NCBI RefSeq assembly: GCF_017876315.1
Contig: NZ_JAGINU010000001.1
Span: forward strand, 1,302,001-1,366,000
Origin: Pseudonocardia parietis
GTDB taxonomy: Bacteria; Actinomycetota; Actinomycetes; Mycobacteriales; Pseudonocardiaceae
Reading direction: 5' to 3'
DNA length: 64,000 nt
Shown: one piece after another, positions 10,001 through 18,171 of the stretch
How the letters are laid out: the number at the start of each line of letters is the position of its first letter
Position numbering within the stretch: the stretch's first letter is position 1
Program-made: the position numbers and the translations under genes
The notes under the pieces: model-generated
What the model was told of the DNA's origin: nothing
Database searches by the model: none
What the model saw: the letters and a program-made list of their open reading frames with translations, nothing else

Positions 10001-11445
10001 CCGGTGCGGTAGATCCGGCCCGACGGGTTGCCGGGGATCCCCAGGAAGTCCCGGATGAACACCTGGTCGGTGAGGTCGTCGTGGTTGAGGTAGCCGCAGG
10101 CCAGCCCGATCCCGGCGATCCCGATCTCCCCGGCCTGCCCGTGCGGCAGCGCGCGGTACGGATCGGACACGTCGAGGACGACGGTGCTGTAGGTCGGCAG
10201 CGGGAGCCCGATCGTGACCGGTCCGACCGGCTGCACCACCGACCAGGTCGCGGTCACGGTCGCCTCGGTCGGGCCGTAGACGTTCAGGAACCGCCTGCCG
10301 GGCCGGCACCAGCGGCGCAGCTGGTCGGGGCGCCCGTCCTTCCCGCAGACCAGCAGGAAACGCAGGCCGGACAGCTCGCCGGCGTCCAGGGTGTCCAGCA
10401 CGTGGGGCACCGTGCAGAGCGCACTGACCCGGTTCGCGGTGAGGAACGCCCCCAGCGCCGGACCCAGCAGACCGGGCCCGGGCGGGCGCGGCACGAGGGT
10501 CGCCCCGCTGACCCACGGCACCCAGATCTCCTCGACGGCGAAGTCGAACGCGAGCGCCATCCCCTGGTAGACGCGGTCTTCGGGGCGGATGCCGTAGGTC
10601 TCGGCCGCGACTTTGACGAAGTTGCAGATGCTCGGGTGGTCGATCGCGACCCCTTCCGGGCGGCCGGAGACCGAGGCGTAGCTGATGTAGGCGAGCGGGT
10701 TGTCGCCCGCGCCCCGCTCGGCGTCGATCAGCCTGCGCCCGTCCAGCTCGTCGACCAGCGGTGCGACCACGTCGAGGTGGACCAGCTCGGCGCCGCTCGC
10801 GGTCAGCAGCTCCATCCGCTCGACCCGCCGCGCGAGGTGCGACAGCGCGAGGACGGTCCGGACCCGGGCGTCCTCCACGATGTAGACCAGCCGCCCGGTG
10901 GGCGCGGTGACGTCCAGAGCGACGTACGTGGCGCCGATCTTGAGCACGGCCAGCATCGCGACGTAGGCGTGCGCGGGCACGTCGATCAGCAGCGCGACCC
11001 GGTCCCCGGCGCGGATCCCGCGCAGCCGCAGGTACCGGGCCAGCCGGTTGGCGCGGACGTCGAGCTCGTCGTAGGTCAGCGACAGCTCGGGGGAGTCGAC
11101 GGCGAGCCGGTCCGGGCGGCCGTAGCTGCGGACCCAGTCGCACCGCTGCTCGAACAGGTGGTCCAGGCGCTCGTCACGGCGGACCCGGCGGCCCTGGGCC
11201 TGGTCCCGGTCGACCAGCACCAGCTCGGAGATCGGCGCGACGACACCCGGTGACGGCGGTCCGGCATGCAGCGGCACGTGACCTCCCCCGGGGGACGGGA
11301 GCGCACCGGCCGGCACCTCCCGGTCGTCGACGCAGGTGGGAAGGCTGGCACCGGTCCCGGTGCCGGTCAACGCGTTCGCGGCGTGGGGCGGGACGCAATA
11401 GCCAGTTCTGACGACGGGCGGGCCGGGGGCGGTCGGTGCGGGCAC
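7006..11445 (-). CDS. Pls/PosA-family membrane nonribosomal peptide synthetase with degenerate adenylation domain and tandem carriers
   Basis: 1479 residues from GTG 11445 (GAGGAG upstream). Residues about 90-505 are adenylation-like, but A3 is YASVSGRPEG instead of SGSTGxPKG. The domain stops after YRTGDLG and ELEYLG, so the C-terminal subdomain with the A10 Lys is missing. Two near-identical carrier domains follow, both with DDLGADSMSM (Ser606 and Ser681). The last 700 residues alternate transmembrane segments with three left-handed-beta-helix/hexapeptide regions (IGDGTIVRKDSF, VSIGAENFLGNN, LGAGVTLGVGAFVHYG). This matches the terminal domain of epsilon-poly-L-lysine synthetase-type enzymes, which condense carrier-bound amino acids at the membrane. 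The downstream adenylation-carrier protein probably supplies the monomer. Confidence 0.9.
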   Translation of the reverse strand: MPAPTAPGPPVVRTGYCVPPHAANALTGTGTGASLPTCVDDREVPAGALPSPGGGHVPLHAGPPSPGVVAPISELVLVDRDQAQGRRVRRDERLDHLFEQRCDWVRSYGRPDRLAVDSPELSLTYDELDVRANRLARYLRLRGIRAGDRVALLIDVPAHAYVAMLAVLKIGATYVALDVTAPTGRLVYIVEDARVRTVLALSHLARRVERMELLTASGAELVHLDVVAPLVDELDGRRLIDAERGAGDNPLAYISYASVSGRPEGVAIDHPSICNFVKVAAETYGIRPEDRVYQGMALAFDFAVEEIWVPWVSGATLVPRPPGPGLLGPALGAFLTANRVSALCTVPHVLDTLDAGELSGLRFLLVCGKDGRPDQLRRWCRPGRRFLNVYGPTEATVTATWSVVQPVGPVTIGLPLPTYSTVVLDVSDPYRALPHGQAGEIGIAGIGLACGYLNHDDLTDQVFIRDFLGIPGNPSGRIYRTGDLGRVNAAGELEYLGPVDGRDRDRNRYGPGTALAPAPTAAPARRSDAPAPAAAPAPAPTAVPVPAGAPVLPGGPVPVGAAGSVGLAGGAAPAGPVAALAEVLTGVLEAPAGPDQHFFDDLGADSMSMARFCAKLRGRADLPPVSMKDVYRYPTLRALAAALADDGSSPAERSLLEALAAVLGTEVGPDQHFFDDLGADSMSMARFCARLRKRVDLPQVSIKDVYRYTTIRELATALGVAGAGVTPAPGGPAAPEADAPVPLPEPVGTPRHALCGTLQALAFLLYSAVPMLILYPGLEWVLAGSGLLELYLRAVAFTAAGFVALCTLPIVLKWVLVGRWRPQQIQVWSMAYLRFWIVRALTRANPLALFAGSPLYVLYLRAMGAKVGRGVTVLSKHVPVCTDLISIGDGTIVRKDSFLSGYRAHDGIIQIGPVTLGRDVFVGEKTVLDIGTSIGDGAQLGHTSSLHAGQAVPAGASWHGSPAQATETGYRAVAAADCSGVRRAAFAAVQLLNLVAVSTPLFLGAAGLLLTAVPQLGALLDTGAPVFTSIAFYGEVLLASAVLFAIGTLTGLLVTGTVPRVLRYLVRPERVYRLYGLQYWAHRVIGRTTNRKNYTELFGDSSFVVGYLRWVGYRLTPVVQTGSNFGMAVRHETPYLCSVGRGTVVADGLSMLNADYSASSFRVSPVSIGAENFLGNNIAYPAGGRTGDNCLLATKVMIPVDGPVREGVGLLGSPSFEIPRSVERDTGLELPPDELRRRLTAKDRHNAVSIAIRLLTRWLHLTGSLLLMSAAWDLSRTYGVVAFLPVPAAMLLFTVAFYVLIERATEHLHALAPDGCSIYDETFWRHERAWKVPSETYFAFFDGTPFKCVLWRCLGVRIGRRVFDDGCMLTERSFAAIGDGATLNAGSIVQCHSQEDGAFKSDRTVLGAGVTLGVGAFVHYGVHVGDGAVLAADSFLMKGEEVPAWAHWGGNPAGELRSDRYAPAAVAAPPPAVPIGRAA
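9380..9666 (-). repeat. 62-bp perfect direct repeat encoding the tandem carrier-domain cores
   Basis: Positions 9380-9441 and 9605-9666 are identical over 62 bases and offset by 225 bp (75 codons). They encode the phosphopantetheine-site region of the two carrier domains. The protein similarity extends over the whole 75-residue unit, so this is an intragenic carrier-domain duplication, either recent or kept alike by gene conversion. Confidence 0.9.
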
Positions 11446-11702
11446 GGTGCTCCTCGCCGGAGGTGGTCGTGGCCGGCCGGTACCTGACGGGGCGCCGGCT
11501 GCCGGGCACGTCGAGCATCCGCCGCGGCGGGCCCGGAGGGAGCCGGGCGGACCCCACGACGAGGCGGTGCCCGCACCCGGGGGTCAGCCCTACCCCGGGA
11601 CGGGGGCGGTCTCCGGGGGATCGGGTGCGCACACGATCGAGCGGGAGCCCGCCCGGCGGCACCCTTGTCCTCAGTCGCACCGAGCGAAACGAGGCGGTTC
11701 CC

Positions 11703-12680
11703 ATGTCGGTCATCACCGGTCCCCAGGAGTTCAACCAGGACGACCTGTACGTCGACCTGGAGCCGACCGTCGGGCACTCCCTCTACCTCAAGTGCGAGGG
11801 CTTCAACTTCGCCGGCTCGGTCAAGCTGAAGGCCGCCACCGCGATGGTCGCCGACGCCGAGCGGCAGGGGATCCTGCGGCCCGGTTCGTTCCTGGTCGAG
11901 TCGTCCTCGGGCAACCTCGGCGTCGCGCTCAGCATGATCGCGGCGAACCGCGGCTACCGGTTCGTGTGTGTCACCGACTCGCGCTGCAACCTGGCGACCC
12001 GGCGGCTGATGGAGTCGTTCGGCACCGAGGTGCACGTGATCACCGAGCCGGACCCGGAGGGTGGCCTGCTCGGCGCCCGCAAGAACCACGTCCGGGAGCT
12101 GTGCGCCTCCGACGACCGCTTCGTCTGCCTCAACCAGTACGAGAACCCGAACGCCTGGAAGGCGCACTACGCCACCACTGGCCCGGCGATCGCCCGCGAG
12201 TTCCCGCAGGTCGACGTGATCTTCGTCGGTGCGGGCACCTGCGGCACGCTGATGGGCGTCGCCCGGTACTTCCGGCAGTGGAACCCGGACGTGCGCATCG
12301 TGGCCGTGGACAGCGTCGGCTCGGTGACCTTCGGCGGACCGGCGTCGCGCCGGATGATCCCGGGCCTGGGCAGCGGCGAGCGCCCGGCGCAGCTCGACGA
12401 GTCCTACGTCGACGACGTCGTGCTGGTCGAGGAGGCCGACACGGTCCGCACCTGCCACCAGCTGGCCCGCACCGGCTTCCTGTTCGGCGGGTCCACCGGC
12501 ACCGTGGTCAGCGGTGCGACCACCTGGCTGGCCGAGCACGGCACGCCCGGCCTGACCTGCGTCGCGCTGGCCCCCGACCTGGGCGAGCGCTACCTCGACA
12601 CGATCTACCAGCAGCACTGGGTCGAGGACCTCTACGGCGAGGACGTCCTCGCGGCCGAGCCGGTCCTCACCGCGGCGTGA
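11703..12680 (+). CDS. sbnA: SbnA-like 2,3-diaminopropionate biosynthesis enzyme (PLP-dependent)
   Basis: 325 residues from ATG 11703 (GAGG about ten bases upstream). Fold type II PLP enzyme of the cysteine synthase group. The likely Schiff-base Lys is in GSVKLKAATAM (about residue 41), with a phosphate-binding loop SSSGNLGVAL (about 69-78) and a Gly-rich GGSTGTVVSGA near the end. SbnA joins O-phosphoserine and glutamate to form the intermediate cleaved by SbnB. It is divergent from the synthetase operon across a 257-bp region, in which I could not pick a convincing promoter. Its 3' end overlaps the convergent kinase gene by 14 bases. Confidence 0.88.
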   Translation: MSVITGPQEFNQDDLYVDLEPTVGHSLYLKCEGFNFAGSVKLKAATAMVADAERQGILRPGSFLVESSSGNLGVALSMIAANRGYRFVCVTDSRCNLATRRLMESFGTEVHVITEPDPEGGLLGARKNHVRELCASDDRFVCLNQYENPNAWKAHYATTGPAIAREFPQVDVIFVGAGTCGTLMGVARYFRQWNPDVRIVAVDSVGSVTFGGPASRRMIPGLGSGERPAQLDESYVDDVVLVEEADTVRTCHQLARTGFLFGGSTGTVVSGATTWLAEHGTPGLTCVALAPDLGERYLDTIYQQHWVEDLYGEDVLAAEPVLTAA

Positions 12681-15294
12681 GCCCACGCCGGGCACCCGGG
12701 CCAGGGCTCGGGTCGGCCGGGCGCTCGGCGAGCAGGCGTTCACAGGTCCGGACGAGCACCGGTGCGGCGTTGCGGACGGCACCGGTGGACGCCGGGTTCC
12801 CGGCCAGGCGCTGCCACCGGGCCAGCTCGTGCTCGGCGGCCCGGCGGACGTCGTCGGGGCCGGCGTCGGCCGGGAGCCCGAGCCGGGCGCGCGACCCGGA
12901 TCCGAGCCGGCCCAGCAACCGCTCGGCGGACGCCCGCAGGTCCCCGGGCAGCGCCGCCCCGGGGCGCCGCAACGCCTCCGCGAGCTCGGACTCGACCAGC
13001 TCGTGCGCCCGGGCCCGCAGCCGTTCGACGCCGTAGCGCAGGTGTTCGGCCTCCGGGGGCCCCGGCTGCGCCGCTCGCAGCACCTCCTCCAGCGTCCCCA
13101 GCGCGGACCGGGCCGCGAGCACGCCGTCGTTGTCGGCGCCGCCGGACGCCCGGTCGAGCAGCGCGGCCGCGCGGGCGAGTGCGGGCGCGTGGCCGGTCCC
13201 CGCGTACACCTGCGCGGCCGTGCCCACCAGCTCGCGGACCTGCTCCCGGACCCCGGCCGGCGCGGGAGCCGGCGGGGCGGGAGGCACCGGGTCGTCGGGA
13301 GCCCAACCGGCGGGCAGCGGCAGCGACCACAGCACCGTCGTCCCGGCGCCGGGGGCGGAGCGCACGGCGACCGTCCCGCCGACGGCCCCGAGCCGCACCG
13401 TGAGGTTGCGCAGCCCCCGCCCCCGGGTCGGCGGGGTGCCCGGGCCCGGGTCGGGGACGAAGCCGGGGCCCTCGTCGCGGACCGCCATCGTCAGCGTCGC
13501 GTCCTGTTCGGTGATGCGCACGGTCACCGGTGCGCCGGCGGCGTGCTTGCGGGCGTTGTTGACGGCCTCCAGGCAGCAGAAGTACGCGGTGTCGCCGATC
13601 TCGTCGGGATAGCGCCGGTCGGGTGGGACACCGTCGTGCTCGATCGTCACCGGCGGCTCGGAGGCGGCCAGGGTGTCCCGCAGGACGGCCACGAGGCCCT
13701 GCTCGGCGAGCACCGCCGAGGAGACCCCGCCGACCGTCTCGGCCAGCACCGACTCGGCCCCGTCGACCCGGCGCAGCAGCTCGTCGAGCCGGTCGCGGGC
13801 CTGCTCCGGCTGCCCGGCCGAGACCAGGTGCTCGACCAGGCCCAGGCTCAGACCGAGGCTGACGAGGTGGTGCTGGGCGCCGTCGTGCAGGTCCCGCTCG
13901 ATCCGGCGGCGCTCGGTGTCCATCCGGGCGACCGCGTCCCGCCGGGCCGCCGCGATCCGCTCGCCGTGGGCCAGCGCCGCCCGCAGCTGACGCTCCAGCT
14001 CGATGGCCGAGCGGTTCGCGTGCAGCACCACCCCCAGGCTGTCGGCGATGTCGGGCAGCAGGTTGCGCCACTCGCCCCGCAGGCCCTGCACCGCGTCCCG
14101 GTCCACCGCGATCTCACCGAGCTGCTCGTCGCCCTGCCGCACGGGCACCCGCACGAGGGTGTCCCCGTCCGTGGTCGCCGGGGCCCTCGGGACTTCCGGG
14201 GCCCCCGGGGCCGACCAGGCGTAGGTGCGGTCGCGAAGCCCTGTCCGGTACACGGTCAGCCGGCAGGTGGTGGCGCCCAGGCCGCGGCCGACGCCCTCGG
14301 CGACCCGGTCGAGATCGGGCCCGTCGGTCGTCGTGGCCCGGGACAGCGCCGTCACCCCGGCCAGCACGGTGTACGGGGTCGGGCGGCTCCCGTGGAGCAG
14401 CCGGTCGACGAACGCCTCGGTCCACAGGTACAGCGGGAGGAACGTCGCGGCCACCGGCAGGGCGGCCAGCGTGGCCGCGCCGACAGGGCCCGTCCCGGCC
14501 ACGGTCAGGGCGTTGCACAGGACCGCGACGGTCCCGCCGGCGACGGCCGCCACCAGCGTGACGGCCAGGGCGCGGCCGAACAGATGCTGCGCCGCCCGCA
14601 CCCGGGGACCGGTCCCGGCGGCGAGCAGCGCCGCCCCCGCGACGGCCGTCGGGGCCACCCGGGCGAACCAGAACAGCAACGCGACCGGCGGCCCGGCCGG
14701 GTCGCCGAGCCGCAGGCCGGGCCGGTCGAGCGCGACCAGCAACGCGGTGACGACGGCCAGCGCGGCCGCGACCACCAACGTCGCCGCCAGTGCGCAGAGC
14801 AGGAGCCGGATGCGGGCCCGCGGGCGACCGGTGACCCCGGCGCGCAGCCGGGACCGCAGCGCGACCAGCCCGGCCGTCGGCAGCAGGAAACCGCAGAACA
14901 GGACGCACCCGGTGGCCGTCCCGGCCGTGGCGGTCCCGGCCACCCCGAGCACGACGGCGACGATCCCGGCCGCGACGGCCGCCCCGCCCGCACCGCCGGT
15001 CCGTCCCGGCCCGGGCGCCGGGAACAGCAGCATCGCCCCGACGGCGGCGGCGCAGGCGACGGTGACCAGCAGGAGGTACAGGACGGTCCCGAGCGGGCGC
15101 CCGGCCACGGCCTCGAGCACAGCCGCGGTCCGCAGGTGGAACGCCCCCGCCGCGGCGACCGAGGCGAGGGCCAGCAGCCGCAGCGGCCACGACCGCCCGC
15201 CGGCGCGCAGCAGCGCGACCGCGAACAGCAGACCCAGCCCGCTGCAGACGAGATCGAGCACCAGCAGGACGGGTGGTGCGGGCGGCCCGATCAC
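12667..15294 (-). CDS. Membrane sensor histidine kinase (HisKA_3 type), intact catalytic domain
   Basis: 875 residues from GTG 15294, which overlaps the stop of the upstream gene (GTGA). The N-terminal 260 residues contain about seven or eight hydrophobic segments. A GAF-like region follows, then the phospho-acceptor helix RRIERDLHDGAQHHLVSLG, with the His of the NarX/DesK group. An intact ATPase domain has EAVNNARKHA (N box), VRDEGPGF and GRGLRNL. The last 190 residues are an Ala/Arg-rich extension of unknown role. It is the only one of the three kinase-like proteins here with complete ATP-binding boxes, so it is the likely phosphodonor for the NarL-type regulator encoded upstream in the same gene group. 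Confidence 0.87.
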   Translation of the reverse strand: MIGPPAPPVLLVLDLVCSGLGLLFAVALLRAGGRSWPLRLLALASVAAAGAFHLRTAAVLEAVAGRPLGTVLYLLLVTVACAAAVGAMLLFPAPGPGRTGGAGGAAVAAGIVAVVLGVAGTATAGTATGCVLFCGFLLPTAGLVALRSRLRAGVTGRPRARIRLLLCALAATLVVAAALAVVTALLVALDRPGLRLGDPAGPPVALLFWFARVAPTAVAGAALLAAGTGPRVRAAQHLFGRALAVTLVAAVAGGTVAVLCNALTVAGTGPVGAATLAALPVAATFLPLYLWTEAFVDRLLHGSRPTPYTVLAGVTALSRATTTDGPDLDRVAEGVGRGLGATTCRLTVYRTGLRDRTYAWSAPGAPEVPRAPATTDGDTLVRVPVRQGDEQLGEIAVDRDAVQGLRGEWRNLLPDIADSLGVVLHANRSAIELERQLRAALAHGERIAAARRDAVARMDTERRRIERDLHDGAQHHLVSLGLSLGLVEHLVSAGQPEQARDRLDELLRRVDGAESVLAETVGGVSSAVLAEQGLVAVLRDTLAASEPPVTIEHDGVPPDRRYPDEIGDTAYFCCLEAVNNARKHAAGAPVTVRITEQDATLTMAVRDEGPGFVPDPGPGTPPTRGRGLRNLTVRLGAVGGTVAVRSAPGAGTTVLWSLPLPAGWAPDDPVPPAPPAPAPAGVREQVRELVGTAAQVYAGTGHAPALARAAALLDRASGGADNDGVLAARSALGTLEEVLRAAQPGPPEAEHLRYGVERLRARAHELVESELAEALRRPGAALPGDLRASAERLLGRLGSGSRARLGLPADAGPDDVRRAAEHELARWQRLAGNPASTGAVRNAAPVLVRTCERLLAERPADPSPGPGARRGLTPR

Positions 15295-16655
15295 GGTTTC
15301 GTCCCGGGTGCGGCCGCGGGCTCGGCCTGCGGTTCGAGGCGTTCCGGGAGCCGGCCGTGCACGACGACCGCGCCGGAATCGGTCCCGAGCGTCACGGTGC
15401 CGCCGAGTGCGTCGAGCCGCTCCGCGTCGATGGCCAGTGCCTCGGCGAGCGCGTCGGCGTCGGCGCCGGGCGCCGGGTCCTCGACCCGGACCGCCAGCCT
15501 GCCACCGCCGAGGGTGAGCCGTACCCGCAGCTCCGGATCGCCGGGGCGGACCGCCAGGTGCTGCACCGCCGACGCGGCCAGGTAGTAGACACCCGACTCG
15601 ACCTCCCAGGCGAGGCGGCGGTCCACCGCGGACTCCAGCCGTACGGCCCGCGGCAGGTCGGCGATCAGCTCCTCCAGTGCCGCGGCCGGGCCCTGGTCAC
15701 GCAGCACCGACGGGTAGACCCCACGGGCGATCGAGCGGAACCGCTCGAGCAGCTCCTCCAGGCAGGTCCGGGTCCGCGCCAGGCCGGCCCGCACCGCGTC
15801 CGGCGGCGTCCCGGCGGCCAGCTCGTCGCCGGCACCCCGGAGCCCGTCCCGCAGGGTGACCAGCCGGCCGGCGGTGGCGTGCGACAGCTCCCCGACCAGC
15901 CGGCGTCGCTCGACGTCGCGGGCCCGGCCCAGCCGCTCCCGGGACCGCTGGAGCTCGTCGGCCAGCTCGTCCGCCCGCCGCACCCGTCGTTCGAGCTCGA
16001 TCCCGTGCGCCACCTCGCGCAGCAGCGCGCCTGCGCCGTGCGCGAGGTCGCGCAGGAGCCTGCGGTCGTCCGGGGTGATCGCGGCCCCGGTCTTGCCGAT
16101 CGCCAGCGCCGCGCGCAGCTGCTCGCCGTCCAGCACCGGGACGACGTGGTCGGTGTCCGGCCGGGACAGGAGGACGGCCAGGCCCGGGACGGAGAGCTCG
16201 CCGGTCCCGTCCTCGCCGGCACCGGTCCCGTCGGCGTCGCCCGGGGGATGGACGGCGGCCGCGACCAGCCGGTCCTCGACCGCCAGCCACACGACGGCGC
16301 GCTGTGCCCCGGTGCCCGAGGCGATCGCCTCGGCCAGGCCGGGCAGGGCGGCCGGCAGGGTCCCGGCCCGGATCCGGGCCGCGGCACTGGCCAGCGCGGA
16401 GTACGGCGTCCCGGTGCGGCGCGGGTCCAGCCGCCGGGCCCACCGGTCGAGCCGGGGCAGCGCCGCCGCCACCCCGAGCGCGGCGCCCGCGGCGGCCGCG
16501 AACGGCAGCAGCACGGCGACCGGGCCCATCCCGGCCCACGATCCGGCGACCCCGACGACGAGCACGAACACCGCGAGCACACCGGACGTGACGGCGAGCG
16601 GACGCGCGGTCCGCGCGACCGCCGTGGCGACCCCGATCCGCCCCATCTCCACCAC
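15291..16655 (-). CDS. Kinase-like membrane protein with degenerate ATP-binding domain
   Basis: 454 residues. Two or three transmembrane segments lie in the first 70 residues, then a GAF-like region and a DHp-like helix, RRRLVGELSHATAGRLVTL, with a His. The ATPase part has lost the usual boxes: where kinases have an N-box Asn it reads YYLAASAVQHLA, and the DxG motif is replaced by VEDPAPGAD. It may therefore act as a scaffold, decoy or heterodimer partner for the intact kinase encoded directly downstream, to which it is coupled by a four-base overlap. The start is uncertain: GTG 16655 is used, with an in-frame ATG nine bases later. Confidence 0.8.
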   Translation of the reverse strand: MVEMGRIGVATAVARTARPLAVTSGVLAVFVLVVGVAGSWAGMGPVAVLLPFAAAAGAALGVAAALPRLDRWARRLDPRRTGTPYSALASAAARIRAGTLPAALPGLAEAIASGTGAQRAVVWLAVEDRLVAAAVHPPGDADGTGAGEDGTGELSVPGLAVLLSRPDTDHVVPVLDGEQLRAALAIGKTGAAITPDDRRLLRDLAHGAGALLREVAHGIELERRVRRADELADELQRSRERLGRARDVERRRLVGELSHATAGRLVTLRDGLRGAGDELAAGTPPDAVRAGLARTRTCLEELLERFRSIARGVYPSVLRDQGPAAALEELIADLPRAVRLESAVDRRLAWEVESGVYYLAASAVQHLAVRPGDPELRVRLTLGGGRLAVRVEDPAPGADADALAEALAIDAERLDALGGTVTLGTDSGAVVVHGRLPERLEPQAEPAAAPGTKP

Positions 16656-16713
16656 CGCCCCCCGGATCCGAGCAGCGCAACGGTAGAGCCACCGGCGCCC
16701 GGCCGGTACCGGT

Positions 16714-17376
16714 TCAGCCGGCGTCCTGTGTGCGGAGGTAGGTCAGGACGGCGAGTACCCGGCGATGCTGCTCGGTGGTGTCGGCGGTCAGCCCGAGCTT
16801 GCCGAAGATGTTCGCGATGTGCTTCTCGACGGCCTTGGGGGTCACGTACAGCTGCCCCGCGATGCCGGTGTTCGACCGGCCCTCCGCCATCAGCCGCAGC
16901 ACGTCGAGCTCGCGCTCGGTGAGCACGGCGAGCGCGTCACGGCGGTCGCCGCGTGGCCGCTCGACCAGCCGTTTGGCCAGCACCGGCTCGATCACGATCT
17001 CCCCGTCGTGGATCCGGTCGAGGGTGTCGGTGAGGACCTCGACGCTGCCCACCTTCTCCTTGAGCCGGTAGCCGATCGCGTCGGTCCCGATGTCGAGGAT
17101 CCGCATCAGGTAGTGCGACTCGGCGTAGTGGGACAGGAACAGCAGACCCATCTGCGGGTGCAGGGCACGCAGCCGTTCGGCGGTGACCAGGCCGCCGTCG
17201 GGTTCCGGTGGCATCCGGATGTCGAGGATCGCGACGTCGGCGTGCACCCCGGTGAGTACCGCGACCAGCTCGTCCCCACCCGCCGCGCACCCGACGATCT
17301 CGTGCCCGGCGGCACGCAGCAGCATCTGCAGGCCCTCCCGGAACAACGCGCCGTCCTCGGCCAGAGCTACCCGCAC
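16714..17376 (-). CDS. NarL/LuxR-family response regulator
   Basis: 220 residues from GTG 17376, with GCGAGG upstream. The receiver domain has VALAEDGALFREG and the phospho-acceptor Asp in VAILDIRMPPEPDGG (about residue 55). A LuxR-type HTH near 150-205 shows LTERELDVLRLMAEGRSNTGIA and VEKHIANIFGKLGL. The gene start lies inside the 3' end of the preceding kinase-like gene (ten-base overlap). The group lies next to the diaminopropionate/Pls-like cluster, so control of that cluster is possible but not shown. Confidence 0.9.
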   Translation of the reverse strand: MRVALAEDGALFREGLQMLLRAAGHEIVGCAAGGDELVAVLTGVHADVAILDIRMPPEPDGGLVTAERLRALHPQMGLLFLSHYAESHYLMRILDIGTDAIGYRLKEKVGSVEVLTDTLDRIHDGEIVIEPVLAKRLVERPRGDRRDALAVLTERELDVLRLMAEGRSNTGIAGQLYVTPKAVEKHIANIFGKLGLTADTTEQHRRVLAVLTYLRTQDAG

Positions 17377-17966
17377 GGGAACCTCGCGGTGATCGTGGCG
17401 CCGTCCGCGCCGAGCGTGACCGTCCCGCCGACCTCCCGGAAGTGCGCCGTGTGCGCCGGCCCGACGCCGTCCACCCGGACCAGCAGGTCCGCGCCGTCCC
17501 GGCGGGCGGTCACGGCGATCCGCCCGGCCCGCGGTCCGCCCGCGAAGCTGGACACGACGGCGAAGTAGGCCGCGCCCTCGGCCGCCGGCCCGAACCGGTC
17601 GTCCGGGACGTCGATCGTGACCCGGACGCCCCGGCGGCCCGCCTCCTCGCGCAGCGCAGGCCCGAGCCCCGCTTCGTCGAGCAGCGGCGGGTAGAGCGCG
17701 GCCGCGATCCCGCGCAGCTCCTGGAGCACGGCGTGCAGCTCGTCCTGCACCCCGTCGACGGCCTCGTGCAGCTCGGTGTCGTCGTCGGGGAGCCGGCACC
17801 GGACGAGACCGAGCCGCAATGCGAGGGCCGAGATCCGCAGCGCGGCGCCGTCGTGCAGCCGGCGTTCGAGCCCGCGCCGGTGCGACCACTGCGACCACCC
17901 GGCCGCAGGGCCACCTCCCGGTGGCGGTGCGGCGTCTCCGTCCCGGCACGCGGGATCGACCGTCAT
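17367..17966 (-). CDS. Short soluble kinase-like protein with degenerate ATPase domain
   Basis: 199 residues from ATG 17966. No membrane segment. The DHp-like helix GLERRLHDGAALRISALALR keeps the LHDGA signature of HisKA_3 kinases. In the C-terminal part the N-box position reads AAYFAVVSSFAGG and no Gly-rich lid is seen, so autophosphorylation is doubtful. It overlaps the response-regulator gene by ten bases, implying coupled translation. It is the third kinase-like protein in this locus. Confidence 0.78.
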   Translation of the reverse strand: MTVDPACRDGDAAPPPGGGPAAGWSQWSHRRGLERRLHDGAALRISALALRLGLVRCRLPDDDTELHEAVDGVQDELHAVLQELRGIAAALYPPLLDEAGLGPALREEAGRRGVRVTIDVPDDRFGPAAEGAAYFAVVSSFAGGPRAGRIAVTARRDGADLLVRVDGVGPAHTAHFREVGGTVTLGADGATITARFPCG

Positions 17967-18171
17967 CGCTCGAGCGTGCCGCGCGGGCGCGTGCGGCGGA
18001 AGCGGGCGGACCCCACCCGGTGGTAGGGGCTGCACCCTTGCGCACGGATGTCGGCGCTGGCATGTAACGCCGAGGCGGTCGTTGCGAGTGCCACGTCATC
18101 ATGGCGTGTCGTTCCCGGCCGGGCCGTCGGTCCGGATGTCGATGCGTGCCCCGGGATTCGGGAGGTGGATC

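Noticed and set aside
7270..11253. Very long plus-strand open frame opposite the Pls-like synthetase gene (also 4550-7189 opposite the adenylation gene)
   Set aside because: High G+C leaves few stop codons in the antisense frame. The translation is rich in Arg, Gly, Gln and Asp with no domain, while the minus strand encodes clear enzymes.
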